Source: JBKQVT01 sp963727245 (GTDB taxonomy: Bacteria > Planctomycetota > Planctomycetia > Pirellulales > Thermoguttaceae). From it: 64,000 nt of DNA. The notes beneath the pieces are model-generated. The model worked only from the letters and a program-made list of their open reading frames with translations, made no database searches and had not been told where the DNA came from. The translations under genes were made by a program, and so were the position numbers. Positions 40,340 to 48,554 of this stretch are shown here, in pieces. Positions within the stretch are counted from its first letter, which is position 1, and the number at the start of each line of letters is the position of its first letter. The DNA is taken from positions 124,001 to 188,000 of the forward strand of contig CAVSFO010000004.1 of the NCBI GenBank assembly GCA_963727245.1. Direction: 5' to 3'.

Positions 40340-41772
40340 GGGGCCGGCTCCTCGGCCACGTCGAGGCACACCATGCGCGTCAAGTCGCGGAGGATCAATC
40401 GCCCCGCCACCAAGGCCATCGGTCCCCAACTGGCCGCCCCGCCGTCGAGCACCTGGGCCCGGCCCAGCGGCTCATAGCCGTCGGGGGTGGCGCGGATCAT
40501 GCGGAGCAGGCCGCTGTCGTTCATCGCATAGATGAGCCCGTCGGCGATCAGGTAGGGCCCCAGGCCGAACTTGTCCTGCCCGCTGTTCCACAATTCTTTT
40601 CCCGCCAGATCGAGGCAGACCAGTTGCCGGTCGTGCTGTCGCACTCCGTAAAGGCAGCCTTCGCAGAGGATCGGCGTCTGCTGCTCCGAGCCGAACTGCT
40701 GCGGCGTCAGGCGGAAGAGCGTATCGGCCGCCAGGCGGCCGTCGCGCTGGCGGACTTGCAGCATCAGGCTGCCGGAGTTGTATCCGCCGCTGAAGAAGAC
40801 GCGGCCGTCGCCCAGCACGACCGGCGAGGGACAGGTCGCCACGCCGATCTGCCAATCGGTCGTTTCCCAGAGGATCGCGCCGTCGTCGGCCGACACGCCG
40901 GCCGCTCCGCCCTTGCCGCAATAGACGTACATCCGCCGTCCGGCCAGTTCCATGGGCATGATCGACACGTGGGTCATTGTCCAGCCGTGCGGATTGGGGC
41001 TTTCCCAGATCACCTTGCCCGTGTGGTAATCGACCGCGATCAGCAGCGCGCGTCCGCCGGGGGCCAAGATCAGGCGGTCGTTGGCGGCGTCGATCAAGGG
41101 GCATTGGCCCGCATACCAGGGCGGCACCGTGGCGCCGTAGTCGAGGACGAGGTTGATCAGCCAGCGGGCCTGGCCGTTGCGGGCGTCCCAACCAACGACC
41201 TGGCACTGCGGCCCCAGCGACACCACGCAGTCGCCGGCGACGGCCGGAATCGTCCGCGACATGCCGTGATGGGGCGGCACCACGACGCGATAACCGTTGT
41301 GCCAAATCTCCCGGCCGTCGTCCAAGGACAGGCAGCGCATCACGTCGGCCGAGCGGTCAACGCCGTTGGGCGACACGTCGCGGACATGATCGAGCACGTA
41401 GACGCGGCCGTCGGCAACGGCCGCCGAGGCAAAGCCCTCGCCCAGGGCGACCGTCCACAGGCGTCTCGGCCCGCGCCGGGGCCATTGCCGGGCGAGGCGG
41501 ACTTGCTCCTTGCTCAGGGCGTCATGGTCCGGGCCACGGAAGCAGGGCCAGCTTGCCGCGACGGCGGCGGGGCGGCCGGGGCCGGCCACCGGCTGGCCCG
41601 GCACGGGACGAACGGCCTTTTTCGCTTGCCCCAAGGAAGGGGCATCGTCCATCCCCGGCACCCGGGCGTGCAAGGCGGTCCCCGGCCCGCTGACGATCCA
41701 CAGCACGATCAGAACCGCCCCGAGCACGGCCGCCGCGCTGGGAATCAAGATGCCCGAGAGTCGCTGACGCAT
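40336..41772 (-). CDS. PQQ-like beta-propeller protein, first gene of the redox cluster
   Basis: A 478-residue exported protein with an N-terminal anchor (SGILIPSAAAVLGAVLIVLW). The propeller starts ASWPCFRGPDHDALSKEQVR, with blade motifs SLDDGREIWHNGYR, DARNGQARWLINL, DYHTGKVIWESPNP and DLAGKELWNSGQD. It is related to the propeller encoded at 35563, but each has its own N-terminus. PQQ binding cannot be confirmed from the residues. The TGA overlaps the NHL gene start, and the five genes from here to 35563 overlap end to start, implying one translationally coupled unit. Confidence 0.85.
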   Translation of the reverse strand: MRQRLSGILIPSAAAVLGAVLIVLWIVSGPGTALHARVPGMDDAPSLGQAKKAVRPVPGQPVAGPGRPAAVAASWPCFRGPDHDALSKEQVRLARQWPRRGPRRLWTVALGEGFASAAVADGRVYVLDHVRDVSPNGVDRSADVMRCLSLDDGREIWHNGYRVVVPPHHGMSRTIPAVAGDCVVSLGPQCQVVGWDARNGQARWLINLVLDYGATVPPWYAGQCPLIDAANDRLILAPGGRALLIAVDYHTGKVIWESPNPHGWTMTHVSIMPMELAGRRMYVYCGKGGAAGVSADDGAILWETTDWQIGVATCPSPVVLGDGRVFFSGGYNSGSLMLQVRQRDGRLAADTLFRLTPQQFGSEQQTPILCEGCLYGVRQHDRQLVCLDLAGKELWNSGQDKFGLGPYLIADGLIYAMNDSGLLRMIRATPDGYEPLGRAQVLDGGAASWGPMALVAGRLILRDLTRMVCLDVAEEPAP

Positions 41773-41852
41773 AGAATGCCTTCAATTTTTAATACCCGCT
41801 GGGGGCGCGAATGTCAACCTGGGGGGTGGTCTTGCGCCGACCCGAGGCACCC

Positions 41853-41879
41853 AAAGCACTGGCATAGCCGGTGCCACCC
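41853..41879. repeat. Family D repeat, half element
   Basis: AAGCACTGGCATAGCCGGTG followed by CCACCC. A single decayed arm stands in the gap between the divergent redox cluster and lipoprotein gene. Confidence 0.65.
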
Positions 41880-41927
41880 GGCGCAAGGGAAAAAAGGAAC
41901 AACCTCGTTTCTCTTCCGGCCAAGCGC

Positions 41928-41956
41928 TTGTGGGGTTGCGGAAAGACGGCTACAAT
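41928..41956 (+). promoter_or_regulatory. Sigma70-type promoter for the lipoprotein gene
   Basis: TTGTGG at 41928-41933 and TACAAT at 41951-41956 with a 17-base spacer, ending 77 bases before ATG 42034. Confidence 0.6.
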
Positions 41957-42033
41957 ACGGAAACTTCGCGGAACGTTTCCGCGCCGTCGTCCAACATCGG
42001 CTTCTCACGCGCTCGATGAAGGACTCGTCGCGC

Positions 42034-42477
42034 ATGAAGAAGGCAACAAAACATAGACTGGTTGCCGCGGCCTCGGCTGCCGTCGCCCTGGCGGCCCTGG
42101 CGGTTGGTTGCGGCAGGGAGGGCTCGGGCCGAGCGCCTGTCCGCGGAACCGTTTCGCTTGCCAGCGGCGAGAAACTGAGCGGCTCGATCGCGTTCCTGCC
42201 GAGCGCGGGTACGAAGGGGCCGGCCGCCACCACCAGGCTGGTCGCCGGCCAGTACGGCTTCGACCACAGCAACGGTCCGACCGCCGGGCCGCACCGCGTG
42301 ATCGTCACCAGACTCGCCGACAAGGAGAAGGTGCTGGAATCGCTGGCCGATACGTGCGGCGCCGAGTCCCAGTGTGCGAAGCCTGACGAGGCCGGTGGGG
42401 TGAAGACCATGTGGACGCTGTCGGCCGACGTGCCGGCCCATGCTCCTTATCGATGCGACTTCACGCTGGACCCATAG
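42034..42477 (+). CDS. Small lipoprotein, unknown function
   Basis: A 147-residue exported protein with a lipoprotein signal: KK followed by a hydrophobic core and the lipobox LAVGC (Cys about residue 26), then GREGSGRAPVRGTVSLASGEKLSG, a beta-rich domain of the transthyretin/carboxypeptidase-regulatory kind common in planctomycetes (residue run shortened here: APVRGTVSLASGEKL). AAGGA lies upstream of this ATG, inside the reading frame of an alternative ATG at 42016. Planctomycete genomes often place such lipoproteins next to DUF1559 genes, as here; the function is not known. Confidence 0.75.
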   Translation: MKKATKHRLVAAASAAVALAALAVGCGREGSGRAPVRGTVSLASGEKLSGSIAFLPSAGTKGPAATTRLVAGQYGFDHSNGPTAGPHRVIVTRLADKEKVLESLADTCGAESQCAKPDEAGGVKTMWTLSADVPAHAPYRCDFTLDP

Positions 42478-42498
42478 CGCGGGAGGCCAGGCAAGATC

Positions 42499-43441
42499 AT
42501 GCGCCGACGGCTAGTGCCTCTTCCACCAGGTTCTTGGCGCTCGGCGTCGCCCCCCCGTTGCAAAGGGGGGGCTTTTCTCGCCGGCCGAAACTTTCTGAGG
42601 GTTGTAGCAGCGGCCCAGTCCGGTTTCACCTTGGTGGAGTTGCTGGTCGTCATTACCATCATCGGGATGCTGACGCTGCTGACGCTGCCGGCGGTGCAGG
42701 CGGTGCGGGAGACGGCCCGGCAGCTACAGTGCAAGAATAATCTCCGCCAATACGGACTGGCGCTGATGCAGTACCATTTCGGGCACAACGTCTTTCCCAT
42801 CGGCAACGTCCCCCTCCGTTTTTGGACCGCCCAGTCCATGCTGTTGCCGTACGTGGAAGGAGACGGCGTTTATCGGCTGGTCAATTACAACTACCCCGGC
42901 TGGTGCTTTGCGGCGGTCGGTTCGCTGCCCGCAGCCCAGGATCCGGGCAGTCAGGTCCTTTCCGTCGACCGCTGCCCCGACGACCCCAATGGCGGCAAGA
43001 TCTGGCACGCCATCGCGGGAGATGGATACCACGGCTGCACCAGCTATTCTCGGCGTGATGGGGACCTCGCCGACCGCCGCGGACGGCATCCTTTTCTCGA
43101 ACTCCAGCGTCAGGATCGGCGATGTCGTCGACGGGACGTCGCACACCTTCATCATGGGCGAGCGAGGCACCCCGAACGACCTCTACTGGGGCTGGACCTA
43201 CTGCGGCACAGGCGACGACTGTCTGGGCACCGGCGACAATCTCTGCTCCACGCAGTTGGGGCTCAGCCCCGGCCGGCCCGACGGCAACGACAACACGCAT
43301 TTCTGGAGCTACCACCCCAACGGCGCCAATTTCTTATGTGCCGACGGCGCCGTGCACTTTGTCAACGTCAACATCGATTTCGCCACCTTCCAGGCCCTCT
43401 CCACCCGGGCAGGCGGCGAAGTCGTCCAGTCCCAGTGGTAG
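42499..43441 (+). CDS. DUF1559 prepilin-like protein, one frameshift
   Basis: About 313 residues. The type IV prepilin signal SGFTLVELLVVITIIGMLTL carries the G/F cleavage site and Glu at +5, but it starts unusually far in, near residue 41. Family features follow: RETARQLQCKNNLRQYGLAL, DGTSHTFIMGERGTP and the C-terminal NFLCADGAVHFVN. The frame changes near 43055. DUF1559 proteins are abundant in planctomycetes and are thought to form pseudopilus-like or surface structures. The first 40 codons span a GC-rich hairpin (42550-42576), so the true start is uncertain. Confidence 0.85.
42550..42576. repeat. Seven-base-pair G:C hairpin followed by TTTT, inside the DUF1559 gene start
   Basis: CCCCCCC GTTGCAAA GGGGGGG CTTTT. 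The shape is that of an intrinsic terminator, but it lies between the annotated ATG and the prepilin signal. It could be an attenuator in a leader, or another dispersed repeat (it translates as SPPRCKGGAFLAG). Confidence 0.6.
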
Positions 43442-43520
43442 CCGGCGGGGGAGGCAAGGAGGAACCGCGGATAAACGCGGATGGACACGGGTAAGGAGAA
43501 GGTTGGCCCCGCTTCTCTTC

Positions 43521-45223
43521 TCAGCCGCCGCTCTCCCCCTTCCGCCCCAGGCAGACCAGGCACATGTCGTCGCTCTGGGGATGAAGGCCCACAAAACGCT
43601 TCACGTCCTCGAGGATTTGCCGGCCGATCCGGTCCGCCCGGGTCGCCGGGCAGCCCAACTGGGCGCGCAGCCGGGCGGCGCCGTAGAGTTCGTCCTGGTC
43701 GTTCATGGCCTCGGTGATGCCGTCGGTATAGAGGGCCAGCAGGTTGTTCGGCTCCAACGGCAACGTGTGCTGGGAGTAGACGGTGTCGATTTCCACGCCC
43801 AGGGGCAGGTGGCTTTCGGCCTCCGAGACCACTTCGATGGCGCCGGGGCCGCGGCGCCACAGCGGCGGCAGGTGCCCGGCGTTGACCAGCGTCACTTCAT
43901 TGCGTCGCACGTCGAGCACGGCCAGCACCAGGGTGACGAAGCGGTCTTCCCAGCCCGCTTCGCAGAAGGCGTGGTTGAGCCGGGCCACGGCCGCGGCGGG
44001 CGTAGGCTCGGTGGCCAGGCAATAGCGGGCGTCGGCCGACAGCCGCGCCATCAAGAGCGAGGCCGGAATGCCCTTGCCCGACACGTCCGCCACCACCACC
44101 GCCAGCCGTCCGCCAGAGAGCGGAATATAGTCGTAATAGTCGCCGCCGAGCTGGTTGGCCGGCTCGTAGAAGGCGAAGAATTCGTAATGCTCGATGCCGC
44201 GGCGAGCCGGCGGGCAGGAAGCCGCGCAGGACCTCGTGGGCGACCCGCAACTCCCGCTCCAGCGCCTGCTCGCGCAGCACCGTCTCGTGCAACTCGGCGT
44301 TCTCCACGGCAAAGGCCGCCTGGCAGGCCACGCTCGCCAGGCACGTCCAAGTCCTCGCGGCTGAAACGATTCCGCTGGTTGACGGTGTCGATCTGAATGA
44401 CGCCGACCGCCTTGCCTTCGCTGTTGATCAGCGGTGCGCACATCATGGAGCGGATATGGAAGTCGGCGATGCTCTCGGCCATGTCGAAACGCTTGTCGGT
44501 GGCGGCGTCGGCCGAAAGGACCGCCTCCTTGGTGGCCATGACCTCGTGGATGATCGTGCGGCTGATGCGAATCACGTCCCGGTCGTCGCCGCGGCGATAC
44601 TTGACCGCCTTGGGGACCAGCCGGCCGCTGGCCGGGTCCAACAGGACCACGAAGCCGCGGTCCGCCTGGATGAAAATGGTGAACAGGCTGTCCAGCAGCT
44701 TCGGCAACACCTGTTTCAGGGCCAGGGCCTTGCGCAGGTTCTGGCTGATCTCCAGCACGGCCTTGAGCTTGGCCTCGGCGTTGGCGCCCAGGCTGAGGCT
44801 GGCCGGGCCGGTCGAGATGTCCACCTTCGACATGACGGTCGAGTTGCCCGTCGGGCCCTCGTCGTCGATCACCATCGCCGGCGGTTCGGCCCCCTCCTCC
44901 TGCCGCCTGGCCACGGGCAGCTCCAGGTCGGGCTGGCCGTGGTGAAAAATGAACACCAGGTCGCAGATCCCCAGTTGGTCGTGCTCGCGGAGCACTTCGC
45001 GGCGCACCAGCGGCCGGCCGTTCAACAGGGTGCCGTTGCGGCTGCTGAGGTCCTCGACGTAATACTTGCCGTCGACCAGGAGGATGCGGGCGTGCTGGCG
45101 GCTGACGGCCGCCACTTCCAGCACGATGTCGCAGTCGGGGTGCCGGCCCAGGGTGATGGAGTTGCCCTCCAGCTCGAAGATTTTGCCGGGTTTGGGCCCT
45201 TGGAGGGTTTGCAGTGTTGCCAT
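43521..45223 (-). CDS. FHA-GAF-PP2C (SpoIIE-type) phosphatase, two frameshifts
   Basis: A signalling protein of about 565 residues in three parts. The N-terminal FHA domain (GNSITLGRHPDCDIVLEVAA, VSRQHARI, DLSSRNGTLLNG) binds phosphothreonine peptides. A GAF domain (about 180-330) includes FRRGDD-like acidic stretches and MMCAPLINSEGKAVGVIQID. The C-terminal PP2C/SpoIIE phosphatase shows GGDYYDYIPLSGGRLAVVVA with the first metal Asp, DVSGKGIPASLLMA, TLVNAGHLPPLW and YTDGITEAMN. The frame changes near 44343 and near 44210. It may dephosphorylate an anti-sigma-factor antagonist, but no partner gene is nearby. The start MATLQTLQGPKPG is at 45223. Confidence 0.85.
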
Positions 45224-45301
45224 GCGGTTGCTCGCTGATTCCACTCGATTGTAGGGGGTGGCGGTGGGGGGCGTCAATGACCGGCGTGCCCGGGCGCCGT
45301 G

Positions 45302-45331
45302 TTGACACGCGGGCGTTTGCGGGCGTAGAAT
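45302..45331 (+). promoter_or_regulatory. Sigma70-type promoter for the antitoxin-like gene
   Basis: A consensus TTGACA at 45302-45307 and TAGAAT at 45326-45331 with an 18-base spacer, 62 bases upstream of ATG 45394. Confidence 0.65.
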
Positions 45332-45393
45332 GGTGATGTAACGTGTTGCCTCGGTGTGAGTTGGGATCGAAGAACCGACGGAGGCTGCCGTCC

Positions 45394-45681
45394 ATGGCCA
45401 CCATTCGCTTCACTGCCGACATCCGCGAAGACCAAACCATTCATCCGCCGGCCGGAGTGCGCCTGGCGCTGGGCAAGGCGGAAGTTATTGTCTTGCAGCC
45501 GTCCGATGCCGCCGGGGAGCCGACACGGGAGGAGGAGGCCTTTCCGGCGGCGATACCGGAGATTGCCAAAGACCTGGCCCAATTCGCGTCGCAGCAGAAC
45601 GCCCAGGGCTTGCCGCCAGACCTGGCCATGAATCACGACCACTACGTGCACGGCGCACCGAAGGGGATCGACGAACCGTGA
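45394..45681 (+). CDS. Putative antitoxin of a VapBC-type pair
   Basis: A 95-residue protein, MATIRFTADIREDQTIHPPA, then a proline-flanked beta segment (GVRLALGKAEVIVLQP) like AbrB/VapB-type antitoxins, and an acidic C-terminus. The stop overlaps the start of a PIN-domain reading frame by four bases (ATGA-like, GTGA), the usual layout of antitoxin-toxin pairs. The family assignment rests on context and the short N-terminal pattern. Confidence 0.6.
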   Translation: MATIRFTADIREDQTIHPPAGVRLALGKAEVIVLQPSDAAGEPTREEEAFPAAIPEIAKDLAQFASQQNAQGLPPDLAMNHDHYVHGAPKGIDEP

Positions 45682-45879
45682 CGGAAGTCTTCGCCGATTC
45701 CTTCTACTGGATCGCGCTGCTGAACCCCGCCGATGCGTTCCATGATGCCGTAAGGCGCACGCCGGTTTCGGGTCGCATCGTCACCAGTCTTGCGGCGGCG
45801 AGAGATTGCCGTGGCGTTGTCCGCGGACCACCATTTCCGGCAGGCAGGCTTTCAGACCGCATTTCTCGCCAACGTGTAA
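45678..45879 (+). pseudogene. PIN-domain (VapC-type) toxin remnant with internal deletion
   Basis: The 5' part encodes MTEVFADSFYWIALLNPADA, the start of a PIN ribonuclease with its first catalytic Asp. The 3' part, in another frame, encodes VALSADHHFRQAGFQTAFLA and stop, the usual end of a PIN domain with its last acidic residue. The middle, roughly 80 residues with two more catalytic acids, is missing. The toxin is therefore inactive as given; an assembly collapse is the alternative. Confidence 0.7.
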
Positions 45880-46216
45880 TGTGCGTGACAAGCAAACCGT
45901 GAACTTGGCAGGGTTGCGGTCGCGGCTTTCACGCTTGAGAGCGCCCAGCGTGGCGGTCCACGGTTGGCCGGTTTGCCAATCCCCGCCAACATATGCGTGA
46001 CCTCGCCCGACCCCACGGTGAGAAATGCGGGATCGGCCTTTTCAGGCGTGGGAGACGTGGTAAAATGGGATCGCGTCATGCAAGTTGTCCACCCCCAGAA
46101 GGAAGTGCAATTGATGCGGCCGGCGTGTCGAAAGGACGGTCGGCGTGCTTCCCGTACTTACGGGTGGTGACTAAGGGTGGTCGAAACTCGATCGCCCATA
46201 ACAACTTGCGTCGCCT
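45880..46216. other. Intergenic region before tRNA-Gln
   Basis: A 337-base stretch without a convincing gene. A possible promoter for the tRNA is TTTTCA at 46039-46044 and TAAAAT at 46061-46066 (16-base spacer), 150 bases upstream. The rest shows no repeat of the families seen elsewhere. Confidence 0.4.
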
Positions 46217-46287
46217 TGGGGAATGGTGTAACGGTAGCACGAGTGACTCTGGATCACTTAGTCAAGGTTCGAATCCTTGTTCCCCAG
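46217..46287 (+). tRNA. tRNA-Gln (anticodon CTG)
   Basis: A 71-base cloverleaf. The acceptor stem TGGGGAA (46217-46223) pairs with TTCCCCA (46280-46286), with discriminator G at 46287. The anticodon stem AGTGA/TCACT closes the loop CTCTGGA with anticodon CTG. The T loop GGTTCGAATCC is normal. CCA is not encoded. The sequence matches bacterial glutamine tRNAs. Confidence 0.93.
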
Positions 46288-46471
46288 CTTGGGTTTGAGG
46301 TAGACATGAACAGGGCCGTGTGACCGTGACGCACCACGGGCCGAAATGAAAAGGGAGTATCGCGAATTTCCCCGATTAACGGCGTTGGCCTCGGCCACAA
46401 TCGCCCGAGTCTCCCAGCAGCCGTGACGTCGCCCGTCCACGCGCGGCATTTTTCCGGCTTTCGGCCGCAGG

Positions 46472-46865
46472 CTAAACGCTTGGGCTGGCCAGCACCCTCA
46501 CCCCGTCTCTCGTGACCGTTGCGATGAACGGGGGCTTCGCGTTCTTGGCGAGCCGCTGAATGCGATTGAGGTGACGAACAAAGGTGGCGGCAATTTCTTC
46601 GCCGGTCATCTCCCCGGCGGTAAGGATGAATGAGCGGGCGTTCGGTATCAGCAAGGCCTGTCTTTCGATGGGACGACGACGAATTCCCTTGTCCTTGGTC
46701 AAGACCACCCACTTCTTCTTGGTCACTTCGGGCAGCCACTCGGCGTCGGGACAGTCGGGCTCGAAAAAGTCCCTGTGCAGCCGAAGCTCAAGCCCCGCGC
46801 CAACGAGAGCCTCGATAACCGTCTTGCTTTCCAAGCAACGATCGAGAAAGAAGACGAGGGGCTCA
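46472..46865 (-). CDS. PIN-like toxin paired with a DUF433 protein, probable frameshift at its start
   Basis: About 130 residues of a PIN-like ribonuclease: VFFLDRCLESKTVIEAL with an early Asp, LHRDFFEPDCPDAEWLPEV and WVVLTKDKGIRRRP with further acids. This pattern fits the PIN-like (DUF5615-type) toxins encoded with DUF433 antitoxins. The natural ATG at 46865 overlaps the DUF433 stop (ATGA), but from there the frame is off by one until the CCCC run at about 46856-46860. One missing C restores it. A longer in-frame extension upstream overlaps the DUF433 gene and is unlikely. Confidence 0.65.
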
Positions 46866-47585
46866 TGCGGCCGTTGTAATGAACTCGAATCGGATCGCTT
46901 CTTGAATGTTGAGCGATGGCTGGCCATAGTCCTCTGCCAGGGCTTCGAAGCTCTCGCCGGCTCTGTACCGTTCGGCAATCACGGACGTTGGAATGCCTGT
47001 CCCCGCAATGCACGGCCGCCCGAACTGAATGCGGGGACTCAGCACGACCAGCTTGGGGGAATCCTCGATCCTGATCCGAGTGAATGGGAAAAGTCTGATG
47101 GGCAACCCGGCTGGGTCTCGATCGATCCTCGCGAGGTAGACTTCCATGAGGGATCGCATTTCCAGTTGACCGTCTTGGCTGATGTTGACGATTTTTCCCA
47201 GTTGGTCAACGAACAAGTCCTTGCCGTCGGTCAGCATTTGCTGGTCTGCCAGCGGGCGCGGTATGCCGAGTTGCTTGGACAGGTATTTGATCGCCCTCCG
47301 CACCACCGGCATGTCGATCTTGTGCTTTCGCCGCATAGCGGCTAGCACGTGCAATTCGACTACGTTGCGGAACGACGCGGCGGGTGTCTCTCGATCCGCA
47401 ATCGTGACCAGGGGGTGCCAGAACTTCTCCTGCTGTCCCGTGGGGTAGCGCCTCCCTAAAGCCCAAGTCCGGACCGTGGCCGCCGGCACCTGGAGAATGT
47501 GAGCGCATTCGATCAGGGAATATGCCGGAAGATCCAGGGGGTCTTTTCCCCGGTATATGTCGGCGTTTCGTCCACCATCGCCCAT
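46863..47585 (-). CDS. DUF433 antitoxin-like protein with N-terminal helix-turn-helix
   Basis: A 240-residue protein. The N-terminal YSLIECAHILQVPAATVRTW is a MerR-like helix-turn-helix, so it likely binds DNA at its own promoter. The C-terminal GRPCIAGTGIPTSVIAERYR and AGESFEALAEDYGQPSLNIQ are the DUF433 domain. The middle contains a linker with RAIKYLSKQLGIPRPLADQQ. DUF433 proteins are encoded with PIN-like toxins, and the next gene overlaps by ATGA. ATG 47585 follows AGGGAG; a weak promoter, TTGCAA with AACAAT 17 bases on, lies about 20-50 bases upstream. Confidence 0.8.
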   Translation of the reverse strand: MGDGGRNADIYRGKDPLDLPAYSLIECAHILQVPAATVRTWALGRRYPTGQQEKFWHPLVTIADRETPAASFRNVVELHVLAAMRRKHKIDMPVVRRAIKYLSKQLGIPRPLADQQMLTDGKDLFVDQLGKIVNISQDGQLEMRSLMEVYLARIDRDPAGLPIRLFPFTRIRIEDSPKLVVLSPRIQFGRPCIAGTGIPTSVIAERYRAGESFEALAEDYGQPSLNIQEAIRFEFITTAA

Positions 47586-47863
47586 TGGAAGCTCCCTGTA
47601 CCGTGTAATTGTTCCTGGGGCTCGGTAAAATTGCAAGAGCAGCCTGGTGATCAGCGTCCCGGCACTGCCCCTCGGGTGGCGGGTCGCCACGGGTCAAGCG
47701 CTCCTTGGGTGCGTCCCCGCGGAAGGGCAGTGTGGAGGAGGGCAGGGCGTCGGGAACCGCTATTTTCAACTCCCCGGCAGCGCCGCCCCGCCTTCCCGCT
47801 GATGGGCCGCGTTATATCCCGGTCTCGGAGCGAGCCCATAGCATAGGCGCGTGGAGGCACAAG

Positions 47864-48433
47864 ATGGCTACCGAACCCAATCCGCCGCGAGGAGGCAACT
47901 TGCCTGCCAAGGTCGTGCTTGGGCTGTCCAGCTTCGGCGTCTTGGTCCAACTCTTCTACTTCCTGGCAGATTACGGCCTGGACGATCCAATTCGGGACCC
48001 GGTAAAGGCATTTGTCGATCACCACTTCCTGCTCTACGCCGGAGTTGTGTTTCCGAGTATTTTCGTCTTCGGCGTGTGCGTGGTCTTCATGGTCATGCAA
48101 TGGGCGCAACGGTCGGCCGAGGCCCAACCGTCCCGCCGTCCAGTCCTGCGTCTCGTCGTGTACGTTGCGTGTTGGATACTGCTTGTCGCCGCCGGGCTGC
48201 TGGTTGGCAGTAACGCTCCCATCTGGTGGATTCTGATCAATGCGGGTTCGCTACGTGCCCCGGTGTGGTCGGCGGCGCTGGTTTTCACGGCGATTGCACT
48301 GGGTGCCGAGTTACTGGGCCCACGCCGCCAGCGATTGTGGCTCCGGCCGCTGGCGTGGGGCGCCGTGGCTGGCTCCGTCGCTCTGTTGGTTCACCTTCTG
48401 TGGATCGGCTGGCAAATTGATCTGACGTTTTAG
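47864..48433 (+). CDS. Four-helix membrane protein, unknown function
   Basis: A 189-residue protein starting at ATG 47864, preceded by GGAGG at seven bases. After a polar N-terminus there are about five hydrophobic segments: VVLGLSSFGVLVQLFYFLA, FVFGVCVVFMVM, LVVYVACWILLVAAGLLVG, SAALVFTAIALGAELLG and WGAVAGSVALLVHLLWIGW. I recognise no family. A longer upstream open frame exists but lacks a ribosome site. It is divergent from the DUF433 gene and convergent with the radical SAM gene. Confidence 0.7.
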   Translation: MATEPNPPRGGNLPAKVVLGLSSFGVLVQLFYFLADYGLDDPIRDPVKAFVDHHFLLYAGVVFPSIFVFGVCVVFMVMQWAQRSAEAQPSRRPVLRLVVYVACWILLVAAGLLVGSNAPIWWILINAGSLRAPVWSAALVFTAIALGAELLGPRRQRLWLRPLAWGAVAGSVALLVHLLWIGWQIDLTF

Positions 48434-48554
48434 AGGCCGGAACGGAAGGGGCTCGAAACGCGGGCCTCGAAACGCGCGGCCGCAGGCGGTTATTCGACGC
48501 GTCTTCCGAATCCCTTGCGTGTCCCCCGAAACTCGGCCATCAGAGCGGTCCGCT

